The notes beneath the pieces were generated by a model. That model was not told where the DNA came from, ran no database searches, and saw only the letters and a list, made by a program, of their open reading frames with translations. A DNA stretch of 64,000 nt, taken from Paragyromitra xinjiangensis (lineage: Eukaryota; Ascomycota; Pezizomycetes; Pezizales; Discinaceae). A program made the position numbers and the translations under genes. This document shows, one piece after another, positions 44,248-54,200 of this stretch. Numbering within the stretch: the stretch's first letter is position 1; each line of letters begins with the position of its first letter. The DNA lies in the NCBI GenBank assembly GCA_038503065.1, contig JBCAMK010000004.1, positions 571,001 to 635,000 on the forward strand. Reading direction: 5' to 3'.

Positions 44248-47200
44248 ATGGAGAACCAAGTTCCCGAGAACCCTGCGGCTTCGCCTGGTCAACAACAATC
44301 TGGTGGGTCGCCTTCGGAGACTACAGATAGCACCGCCTCGAATTCGACACTGCAGAATGAAGCTACATCTGGTGGGCAGAGCGATAGTGGTAAAGCGACT
44401 TCAGCAAGTGCCACAGCCAAGGGATCACGAAAGCGAACAAAGACGGGATGCTTGAGTCAGTAAACCCACCTACGTATACCAAGAAATCCTAATGTTAACA
44501 TCAGTAGCCTGCCGAAAGCGCCGAATAAAGTGCGGGGAAGAACGCCCCACCTGTGGAAACTGTATCAAGTCCAAAAGGACCTGCGAAGGCTACAACCAAC
44601 GTGTCGTCTTCAAAGATGGTATGAACGGGATGTATCGACCCGGGATGCTGGGTGCAGCAGGAGGATCTTCGACTTTAGATAGTCGACGGCTCCTCCAGCC
44701 ATATCCCATACAGCCTGCTCCCACTCCCGGGTCTGCGGCGGCAGCGTTGCAACCTATTGCGATTGCGCCGGCTCCGCCATCTATTAGTTACATTGAATCT
44801 ATTACACCTCTCGATCAGACAAAACCGCCGCATTTAAGGAATATATATGCGCAGCAACAACAGCGGCAACCGGGAGGATTCCAGGACCATGGGCAAGGGG
44901 TTCCATTGACGCCCATCACACCACTAACACCGTTGGACACCCATGACCGACAAGAGTATGGAAACCGAGAGACATATCATCAACAAGTGCCTGCATCACA
45001 GTCCGAGGATCATGCCGGCCAGTATCCATCTTATTATTCTCAAGCGCCAAGTTCTGCCACGGGGTCCTTCTCAGTGTCGCCGGGGCCTAGTGAGCGACCT
45101 CCACCGCCAAGATCGCCATCGGAACCTAATTCAGCTTCGATGTATAGCTCACAATTCTTTGCTGGCCAGGGCGCCCATGGGATGCAGTATAGTAATATTC
45201 CGCCAACGTCTGATTTTGCATCATCGCATTCATCGGCCGCACAAAATTCAGGTTCATGTCCGTTTGACCCACCATTGGACCCAAGATACGCCATAGCTTC
45301 TAGTGGGGGGGCACAGGAGTATACTGGACTGGTCAAGTCTCCCGATAATCCTCTTCCTCGTAGGTCTCCCCCTTGTGTTTTCCATGAGTCACCCAGTGTT
45401 TGCCTTCAGTGGCAGTGTTATGTGTAAGAATATGTTTGTCGATGTGTTAGGTGTAGAATCTTTCTATTGAGGAGGTATCCTCTATCTGTTTGTTTGTAGA
45501 TGGTGGTGGGTTTCATGTATGTGACTCCTCCTCATAATTTCGTGTCATTACTTATATCCGTTCCCGTTTCTCTTAAATACCAAATTCTTTTTTGATCCCC
45601 GTAGTTTTAGTAAGCCCTTCCTCCCTCTTTCCCTTATTACGTAGTTATCTCTTTGCTTTACCGCGAGGCGAGCTTAAACTTACGTCGAAGGCATCCCGTC
45701 GCTTTCCCGACGCTGACCCGCAAGTATTGTAGCGACGTCGGAGTCGTTGTTGTTGTTGGACCAAACACAAGACGGATCTTCGCTACCTATTATCGCTGGC
45801 CCGGGCTATAGCCTACATTTTCTTGGACCGGAGACTGCGCACCTATCGCAGCGCCGCGACACTAATAACGAGTACGGATACGACGAGGATGAAGACGATG
45901 ATTTATATGATGTAGAAGACGACGAAGAAGAAGAAAACGACGAAGAGGACTACGAGGTCCGCGAACTGGATGAAATGATGTTGGATCCGGATGGTCAGGC
46001 AATTAGTCCAAGAGCTCATATCTCTAACATTATCGAGCCCCATTCGCGGCACCTGAATGAGCACTCCCGGATATCATTTCGTTCATTCTTACCAGATCTG
46101 GGCGTTTTGACGACTTACCAACCCACGATGTCTTCAAGCCCCTTAATGAATAGCACCACAGCGAAGATATTCTGCCATTTTATATATGTTCTCGGCCCTA
46201 GTCTGTCGCTCTTCGAACGGCAGCCACCGAATCCACATATTGCGTTCACCCCCGGCGCAGGGCTGCATGGCCCACAGAACGTGTGGTCTTACACGATTCC
46301 CATGCTCTCGCTTTCACACCCGCCGTTGATGCATGCGATTCTCGCACTGAGTAGTTTGCATATATCGAAACTGACAAAGGGCCCGACTCACCCGAGTCTG
46401 CTGCACTATCACATTGCGCTGAGGAGACTAGGTCGAGCAATTGCAAGTGATAGGAATAGGGGCCATGTAGCGACCTTGAGTGCAACTTTGTTGCTGGGAT
46501 ATTATGAGACCATGGCGGCAGAACATGATAAGTGGAGTAGCCATATCCACGGCGCGAAACAGTTATTAAAAGAGATTGATTTTGACCGAGTAGCTAAGCG
46601 AGTCGAACTTTTGGATGAAGAGGAGAGATTGAGTCGGGAAAACCCAAATATGCATCAGCAACATTGGCAGCACCAGCAGTACCAGCAACCACAGCGACCG
46701 CAGCTAGGGCTTCACCAACAGAGTCAACCGTCGCTGCTGAAGTTGCGGAAGATGAGGAGACAGCAGGTGCATAGTGAAGTAGATGAGAACTTAACTGCAC
46801 TGCTATCAGGTGGAAGGGTGAGGAAGAGGCCGCTCGGGTCGGGTCGGAAGCACGAGAAAGCATTCAGTGACAAGGAGCTGGATGTGATGCAGCTGCAGGC
46901 GGATATGTTTTGGTGGTTTGCGAAGATGGATTGTTACCAATCATTGATCAGCGGGTGCCCGCTTGTGTAAGCCTGCCTCTTATTATTTCACGGCACAATT
47001 CCGTCATTACTTGCTAACAATTATTCGTATATCAGGCTTGACTATATCTACTGGTCCCAATGTCCACCCCGCGCAAGAATAGGGACCTTGGGCACAACAT
47101 ATGGCTCATCAGATCACTTTTTTCTTCTGTTGGGAAGACTATGTGCATTTCAGGAACGAGACCTGAGACGGAAAAAAGCAGTGCAGAAGGCAAATGGGGG

Positions 47201-48431
47201 CCGTTGGATTCCACCGCCGGAAATGGGAGGGCCGCCAAAAGGTGTGGGGAGAGGTCGGGGGAGAGGCGGTTCGTCGACGGGAACAGGCGGCGGGTTTCCC
47301 ACAGGGATGCAAGGGCCGCCGCCAGGGTGGAATGGGCAAGGGCCGCCGCCGGGCTGGGGTGGGAGAGGACTAGGGATGAGTGGGCTGTCTTCAGGAGGGA
47401 CTCCACAGGGTATGGGTGGACCGCAAATGTCCTTCCAGCCGGGGCTGCCTATGAATGGGCCACCCCATGGAATGGGCAGGAGAGTGGGCATGCCACCGTT
47501 CATGGGGGGAGGAAGCCCATTTGAACCAATCCAATATGGGATGGCCCCAGCACCATCCGGGCAACCACGGGTGCCACAGGCGTTTGCGGAAAACTTTCCC
47601 GAGATTTCGCGTGAGGAAGAGCAAAGGCGGAAACTAAGAGAACAGTCCCCTGAGGATCTGGATGCTGCTACACTTGAGGCAGAAGTCGAATGGGATGCGA
47701 TCTTCAAAGCATTTCAAGTGTTTCAAGAATCACTTGGCCCTGAATATCAACCTTTACCGATTGAGTATATGCCTGTCCAGAACACACCTTTTGGAGCGGC
47801 TATTTATTATAGGACTTATTCCATCGCAACCCTTCAAATGCTTTACTATATGGCCGTGATTATCCTTCACCGTTGCCACCCCTCTATGCCTGCCATCTCA
47901 ATGATCGCTGCTGGGGTTGCTGCACCAAAAACCGCTCGGATGGCAATCGACATTGCGCGTATTACGGCAGGGCTAGTTCCGACCGACCCCACTGGCCAAA
48001 TCAACCCTGCTCTTGGAGCATCACTGATTGAGTCTACTATGCCTTTATTCTTCGCCGCAGTGCAGTACCAAGATCAAGCTCAGCGCGAGTGGGTTGTCAT
48101 GAAACTCCGCGAGATCTCCCGTCTGACCGGTTGGGCGACCGCCATGCGAGTATTATTGGGTTGCCAACGTGCTTGGGAGAAAGCGGCAGAGATGGGTAAG
48201 GGTCCGAAGTATGAGAGGCCGCCGTTTGAAGAGGAAGGAGAGTTGTTTTATGAATGGATGAATAATTCAGTAGAGACCCGTGCAGGCGAGCCCATGGATA
48301 CTGCCATAGCTGGAAGCGAGGATGGGAATGGACGGTATGTATGGCGGAATGCGGGAAGGAGGTTGGCTGGCGCAGCAGGGATTCTGGGACCAGTGGATGA
48401 AGATTTGGGGATTGGGAATATGGGCATATGA
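44248..48431 (+). CDS. Zn2Cys6 transcription factor, large, with low-complexity inserts
   Basis: Four exons: 44248-44455, 44508-45359, 45733-46966, 47036-48431; 1229 aa. The zinc cluster is split by intron 1 and restored on joining as GCLTCRKRRIKC...PTCGNCIKSKRTC, with cysteines 68, 71, 78, 85, 88 and 95 in the canonical spacing. EGYNQRVVFKDG follows directly. The middle region has a Pro/Gln/Ser-rich part (about 110-350), an acidic run (YDEDEDDDLYDVEDDEEEEN) and then a helical regulatory part with HPPLMHAILALSSLHISKL and LGYYETMAAEHDKWSSHIHG, typical of the fungal_trans_2 type domain. Two inserts interrupt it: a Gln/His-rich stretch and a Gly/Pro/Met-rich stretch (about 815-930). It ends with ESLGPEYQPLPIEYMPVQNT and an INPALGASLIESTMPLFFAA helix. 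Intron 2 is unusually long (373 bases). Targets are unknown. Confidence 0.88.
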
Positions 48432-49953
48432 TCAGCTTGCGTAAAGTGATGTTGAATTGTTGGCCAGTATGCTGGAAGGGGGACGGCAAAAGCGTGAGTA
48501 AAATGTGGATATTGGTGAATAGTGGTTGGTGGCTTGTTATTGTTGATATTTTTTGTGTATTATTGTATTTTATTTATGAGGAGATGGCTGTTGTGTGATT
48601 TGAAAATAGAGATATTGTGGCGTAATAAATCATTCAAGATCAATCAAGAGGAGTCCGTGGGTGAGGGTTGGGCCGTTATTAAACTGGAGCTATAGCTGCG
48701 GCAAAATCTCTATCTTAACTGCCCTCTAGGTCTTTCAGCAGAGAGCAACGCTTTGTTATCGGTCATATGAATTTTCCGCCTATTACTGTTCGCTATAGCT
48801 ATGGGTCATTGAGGACATATATTCCGTGGATATGAGATCAATTTTATCTGTTTCCTGTTAGTGCGTGATCACAGACTGTCATTCGGTGAGAATAGGCCGA
48901 AGCTAACTAAATGAGTCAAGAACTTTGATATAGGTATTTCATATTCGTTTCAAATCAGGTGCGTGTACTCGAAATAGGTACGTGTATCAGCTACCGCTGC
49001 TGCGGCTTTTGTCTTTCGCAGGGGCCGTAGCAGCTTATCTTGTTTGACGTTTGGTCATCTGCTGTAGGATTAGGCAATTGTAGTGTTCAGTCGTTAGTTC
49101 TTATTCCCAGGTGGTTTCTAGCTTAGGGCTGGGTTACCTACTAGGTGAGTTAAGTGCCCATATGCATCACCTTAGCTGAATTTTCAAGGGCCTTCTCTAT
49201 TTTATCCTTAAGCTTTAGCCGGATGCACGGATCGTCGGAGACATTGGGCATTAGCCCGAGAAAGGGTTTCTAGGGAGAGTGACTTCATTGCTTGAATAAG
49301 CTGTTAGCTAAGTCTGGAAGTTGAGGTCCAAAGGCTGTGATCCCCTGCCATTGATTTGAACGGTCATGTTAGCCGTGTTCTGCAATGTAGGGGAGATAAA
49401 TGACTGATAGATTTCGTAGTTGTCACCCTTACTATTGATACCTGAATATTCATCTCCACAAAACAATCTTAATTATTCCCGGAGAGAGAGGTTAGTTCCC
49501 AACCAGCAACTGAAACAGCCAAGAATCAATTCCCTCGTATATTGTGCCATTTCCTGCGATGAATCAGCCGTGATACTGATCCTTCAGGGGCGTACGTCGA
49601 TAGTTAGCAGAGCTCCTTCAGTATAGGGCAGGTGACACAAGATTTTGGCAAAATAAATCTCCTAGTTACTAGAGGTTTCTGATGTATCTTCGGCCAATAC
49701 AAACCATCAATTTATAGGAAGAGATCTAGAATTCTGACGGGAGGGTTGTGGGCGTCGAAGACCACGTGTATAGATGTGCTAGGAGTGAGCCTTTTATACA
49801 GTAGCTCCGGTTGTGGGCTATATTTAAACACTTGGACCCACAGGTCTTGGTGGCCGCGACGTCGACGAGAGTTTTCTCATGCTTCAAGGCCTAGCGGGTT
49901 GAGATACCGGAATATCTGCTCTTCCACACAAAACCTTGCTTCTATCTAATAAG
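48432..49953. other. Intergenic region, no supported gene
   Basis: About 1.5 kb with the terminator region of the Zn2Cys6 gene and the promoter of the SDR gene. A TATA-like string (ctatatttaaac) lies about 135 bases before the SDR start. Confidence 0.45.
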
Positions 49954-51828
49954 ATGGATCCCATTACTCTTCCCCAGCAAGCGACGATGCTGACTACTGC
50001 CTCTGCCTGCCAGGAGTATATCTGTGCTCACTCTCCTGCTAAGCTTGCCTTACACCTTCGGCAAGACCAACAACTCTGTATGTCTGGTCGTCTACCAAGT
50101 ATTCTTGCTCTGCACCTGCCACATGAATCTCCGCTCGCCGATGCCATTGCTGAGCACTTGGCCAGAAATGACACTTACGGCCATCAGGCTGTTGGCAGGG
50201 GCTTCCATCACAATATCCGGAAACTCCGAAAACTTCAGTATGATGGTATTTTACAAAGTATTGAAGCATATCTATCAAAATTTCAACCTGGCAAGAAATT
50301 TGGTGAGACCGACACTGGCCTTCATCTACCAAATATCCTCGCTGTCCCCACAACCCAAGAATTTGAGACTGCTATTAAAGTGCTGGAGTATCTAGAGAAA
50401 GTTCCTGCTGTGAAGGTGGCGACGGCCACGACTCTTGGGGATATCTTCACTGCTATCCGGTTACATATCGCGTTAGATCCAGGGCTCCGGGCAACCTATA
50501 AATCATTGCCTGAGAAGTTAACGTCCGATCGTGGGCACAAGCATGGACGTACAAGAGAGTACAAGCATATAGTAGAAGGTGTGAGAGAGCTTAAAAGATG
50601 TTATATGTGCAACTATAGGGTCAAAACCCCACACTCACACTATCAATCTCTCTGCATACCTTGCGGTTCCTTCAATCTCCAGGAATCTGCCCTCTCGCTC
50701 CCTACCAATCTTAATTTGTCCCGTAAAACAGCACTTGTAACTGGGGGCCGAGAAAACTTTGGCTTCCACATTGCACTACGTCTTCTCCGTTGTGGTGCAA
50801 ATGTCGTAGTGTCATCACGCTACCCATTCGATACAGAAACACGATATCGTGCACAGACAGACTTCAAATCATGGGAAGGTAGGATTCGCATTATCGGCGC
50901 CGACCTCAGAGCTGCAAAGGATGCATTCACTCTTGTTGCAATTGTGAAGGATATATTAGGGGAATGGGCTCGGGATGGCATCACTGATAGCGAGGACGCA
51001 AAGTTGAATATATTAATAAACAATGCAGCGCTGACGCTGACTAATTCTGTCAGAGAAGAACAAATTGGCGTGGACCGTGAACGTGAACTTCGCGCTCGTC
51101 GAGATGATGGCGTACTGAGAATCATTGCCGTACAAGACTACCAACCGATGGTTAGGGTGGGGGAGGAAGAAAACCAAAGGCTCCTAGGGCTCTCCGTCAA
51201 AAATGAGCAGGCTGGGTTAAACAGAGAGAATTCCATCAAACTAAACCGCGGGCTATCGGAAGCGGCTTCTGACGTGATATCGACTACAGCCGACAAAACG
51301 AAGCAGAAGTCATCATGGACGCAGTCCCTGAATCAGATTCCATACGAAGATGTGGTCACCGCACAAGTTGTCAATGTTTTCGTCCCACTTATCCTCATTC
51401 GCGAGCTCCTCCCTCTAATGGGTTCTCATCGCCCCGGTGTTCAGCACGGTTTGCAGGTACCGGCCATCCCAAGAAAGCCGCTTGGCTATATTATCAATGT
51501 TTCCTCCAGCGAGGGCTTACCTGAGTCCCATCCATCAACTGCTATTAAGGGCAGTCACCACGTTCACACGAATATGGCTAAAGCGGCACTTAACATGCTT
51601 ACTGAGACCGAAGCTTCTCTTGCATGGCGCTTACGCCGGGTTGCTATGAACAGCGTTGACCCAGGATATATGAGTGCTAGTGATGGTTCAGAATGTCCGA
51701 TTGGGTGGGAGGATGGCGCAGCACGGGCACTGTGGTGCGTGGCGAAAGGAGAAATAGAGAATGTGAGTATATGGGGAAGGGTTTTGAAGCATTTCGGCGG
51801 AGTTGGGGTTGTGGTTAGGCAGCCGTGA
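49954..51828 (+). CDS. SDR-fold protein with long N-terminal extension and a Cys4 knuckle
   Basis: A single exon gives 624 aa from MDPITLPQQATML. Residues about 1-210 form a helical extension of unknown fold. A CYMC...CIPCG pair (Cys 216, 219, 234, 237) looks like a small zinc knuckle. From about 257 a short-chain dehydrogenase Rossmann fold follows: KTALVTGGRENFGFHIALRL (TGxxxxxG nucleotide site), VVVSSRYP, a GADL turn, LNILINNAALT (NNA motif), a polar insert of about 90 residues, IINVSSSEG (Ser) and HTNMAKAALNML. In classical SDRs the last motif is YxxxK; here the Tyr position is Thr (TNMAK). The Lys is kept. Nucleotide binding is likely; classical oxidoreductase chemistry is doubtful. The nearest ATG upstream of the frame opening is this one. 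No operon-like partner is seen. Confidence 0.78.
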   Translation: MDPITLPQQATMLTTASACQEYICAHSPAKLALHLRQDQQLCMSGRLPSILALHLPHESPLADAIAEHLARNDTYGHQAVGRGFHHNIRKLRKLQYDGILQSIEAYLSKFQPGKKFGETDTGLHLPNILAVPTTQEFETAIKVLEYLEKVPAVKVATATTLGDIFTAIRLHIALDPGLRATYKSLPEKLTSDRGHKHGRTREYKHIVEGVRELKRCYMCNYRVKTPHSHYQSLCIPCGSFNLQESALSLPTNLNLSRKTALVTGGRENFGFHIALRLLRCGANVVVSSRYPFDTETRYRAQTDFKSWEGRIRIIGADLRAAKDAFTLVAIVKDILGEWARDGITDSEDAKLNILINNAALTLTNSVREEQIGVDRERELRARRDDGVLRIIAVQDYQPMVRVGEEENQRLLGLSVKNEQAGLNRENSIKLNRGLSEAASDVISTTADKTKQKSSWTQSLNQIPYEDVVTAQVVNVFVPLILIRELLPLMGSHRPGVQHGLQVPAIPRKPLGYIINVSSSEGLPESHPSTAIKGSHHVHTNMAKAALNMLTETEASLAWRLRRVAMNSVDPGYMSASDGSECPIGWEDGAARALWCVAKGEIENVSIWGRVLKHFGGVGVVVRQP

Positions 51829-52407
51829 AGTAAGAGCTTTGGACAGTGAGGGCACCGAGTGATAACCGGTAGGGAAGCGCATCCAAAGATTGGTGTTGCG
51901 GTATTTAGTACATTCGTTTACCCTATGCGATGATTGGATTTTAAAATCCATGTTTGCATAGAGCTTCTAATTATTCTTTGTGTCGCAAGGAAATCAATCT
52001 GTTTGAGGATTGGGGATTATTGGTTACGTTTCGTTTAATGACAAGGATGTTTTGTATTGGATGGTTTAGGAAGTCAAGGTCACTTATATGTATGTGCCTT
52101 TAATTATTGATTACTACTCGTACTATCGAGCTTAATACTTTCACCTTCCTTGTTACCTAGGCGTTTTTACTCGTTGCTGGAATACCAGTTTTATAAAAGG
52201 AATAATTTCGTCGCTCGTAGTGAAGTTCTAGTTGATCCGTGGGTACACTATTTGGGATGTTTAAATAAAACGTGAAGGGAGTTACCGATAGCTTCAGATG
52301 GGTTTTAGAAGGTAATAATTTTTATGGTCGGAGGGCATAAGAATCGTTTTTCACTTTAATCTCAGGTGCCGATATGTACGACACTTAACTACATATGTAG
52401 TGTACGA
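51829..52407. other. Intergenic region between the SDR gene and the MITE
   Basis: About 580 AT-rich bases. Nothing supported beyond the 3' end of the SDR transcript. Confidence 0.4.
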
Positions 52408-52638
52408 CAGTCACGTCCGGAAAGTCCTGGCACCCTGCGACCTAATGAGGGTCACAACCAGATAGTTGCAGGCCAAGCTAGAGAATAGTAAATAAAAAGA
52501 GAAGAAAAATATGTGAATACTGACCTGCTAGATAAAATTCAACACTTTGTATAGCAATCTTCTATAGAAATTACGGTCCCAATCCGCCGGCAGTTGCGCT
52601 CAGATGAGAGGAGGGTGCCAAGACTTTGCGGACAGGTG
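52408..52638. mobile_element. MITE-like element with degenerate terminal inverted repeats
   Basis: The left end (cagtcacgtccggaaagtcc and onward to tggcaccct) and the reverse complement of the right end (cacctgtccgcaaagtcttg and onward to gcaccct) match over about 27 bases with few mismatches. The element is about 231 bases and non-coding. A clean target duplication is not visible, so it is probably old. It lies 98 bases upstream of the F-box-like gene's ATG. Confidence 0.55.
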
Positions 52639-52736
52639 CACGAATCCCGATTATACCCCATCCACATGACTTAAATTCACAAATATATCAAATTCTTCGA
52701 CTTTGGCTTCAACACACAACACCACACCCTAAAGCT

Positions 52737-54200
52737 ATGTCCCTTCCAAATTCTTCTACCGTCCCACCACTCGTTCGTCACCTCTTGAGTCTCCCTCGTG
52801 AGCTCGTTCACTTGGTTCTTGATGATTTGCCCATCTCACGGATTCTCCTGCTGTCTCTACTTAAATTACCCTACATTGACGAATGCATCCTCAGTCACTT
52901 GCATTACATGCGTCTTTTTCGAACAAACAACGAACTGTACAAAGTCTGTGACTATTTCCAGCTCTACGCCACAATTCTTACTGCTAGGTCATTATCTGCC
53001 CATACATTCTCAATTCAACTATCTCTTCATCCCGCATCGTCTCAGATCGCGTATGATGAATTAGTTTCACACTTGCATATTCTCATTGTATTTCTGATCG
53101 ACAAATCGACACCCTTGGAACAGGATCTGGATGTTCTATCTACTTTATCTCAAATCTCGTTGCGTGCTATCTGGGATTCTTCAGATATATCATTTCTTAG
53201 ACTTCGCTGGACAACAATGGAGACACTCATCAAAACTGTGAACATGCACAAATCAGAGCAGATTTCTCAGCTGCATGTATTGTTCACTGCACACCCAAAG
53301 ATTCTTAAAGTTGAGCTAGATCCCTCCCAAGAGCCAAGGAGTAACGTAACACATATACTGGCTCGTATGAAATGGCTTTCTGAACAATTGAAGAGGCCTA
53401 AATACGGACTAGGTGGGAAGAAGACACATACTTTCTCCTATGGCTTGCCGGTCGTTCCGTACGATCTATACCTGCGTTTGTTTCTCAAAGTACTTGAGAG
53501 GTATCCGCTACCGGACGAAGACATGCCAACAGTCACGTCACCGATTGGAAAAGCAAAAAGAGGTGGGTTTCCGACTAGGATATTAATTATGCCGCAGCAA
53601 CCATGTGAAGGACAAGAGCAGCCCTCAAAATCAACAAAGGAAACCCCGCAGAAAAGTCTACGAGTATCTAGACAGGGCAGGAACTCGACCACATACACGT
53701 TCTCCTTTGAGCGTTCCCCACCAGTGGAGGAGAAGACAGTTGAGAAAAGGTTACTCCATGCCCCAAAACTCACAGAAGCGCAGGTTAAAGCGCAGTCAGA
53801 TCATAATTACACCCCGTCAGCAATTGAGAACATTCGTAAAGCTGTCTTAGGTCTGACATACGTCTACACCTCAACTTCCACATCTTTTGTCCCCCCTCGC
53901 CCTGCTGCCAGACCAAACTCATGCAAACTAAGCAACCCGACTAAGAATAGAATTCTTCGAACAAAACATACACCATACTCAGCCTACCCTTATAATTTTA
54001 GCAGTGGGTTTGGGCAACCATGCTTCGTGCTCCGAGAGACAGTGGAGGAAAGTTTTGCCCCATTGCCAGCAATGGAACTGCAGTGGCTTGAGGCGTTTCT
54101 GTGGAGCTGTGACTACATGGAGAATATGCATGATGCACGGTGGAATGAGGATATGAGCGTTGCAGATATGTGGAACCAAAGGTCTCAGTACACTAATTAG
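52737..54200 (+). CDS. F-box-like protein, otherwise unrecognised (487 aa)
   Basis: A single exon; ATG at 52737 gives MSLPNSSTVPPLVRHLL. The frame stays open upstream into the MITE region, but no ATG there is well placed and that DNA is transposon-like. Residues about 10-55 (LLSLPRELVHLVLDDLPISR, then a leucine-rich stretch and PYIDECILSH) resemble an F-box-type helix set, which in known proteins binds Skp1 of SCF ubiquitin ligases. The rest has no domain I can name: a helical part, a Lys/Ser-rich linker (about 270-340) and a C-terminal part with QPCFVLRETVEE and LQWLEAFLWSCDYMENMHDA. The F-box call is tentative; the gene call is stronger because of the length. Confidence 0.65.
   Translation: MSLPNSSTVPPLVRHLLSLPRELVHLVLDDLPISRILLLSLLKLPYIDECILSHLHYMRLFRTNNELYKVCDYFQLYATILTARSLSAHTFSIQLSLHPASSQIAYDELVSHLHILIVFLIDKSTPLEQDLDVLSTLSQISLRAIWDSSDISFLRLRWTTMETLIKTVNMHKSEQISQLHVLFTAHPKILKVELDPSQEPRSNVTHILARMKWLSEQLKRPKYGLGGKKTHTFSYGLPVVPYDLYLRLFLKVLERYPLPDEDMPTVTSPIGKAKRGGFPTRILIMPQQPCEGQEQPSKSTKETPQKSLRVSRQGRNSTTYTFSFERSPPVEEKTVEKRLLHAPKLTEAQVKAQSDHNYTPSAIENIRKAVLGLTYVYTSTSTSFVPPRPAARPNSCKLSNPTKNRILRTKHTPYSAYPYNFSSGFGQPCFVLRETVEESFAPLPAMELQWLEAFLWSCDYMENMHDARWNEDMSVADMWNQRSQYTN

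Noticed and set aside
47150..47707. 185-codon minus-strand open frame
   Set aside because: It is the shadow of the GC-rich Gly/Pro exon of the Zn2Cys6 gene.
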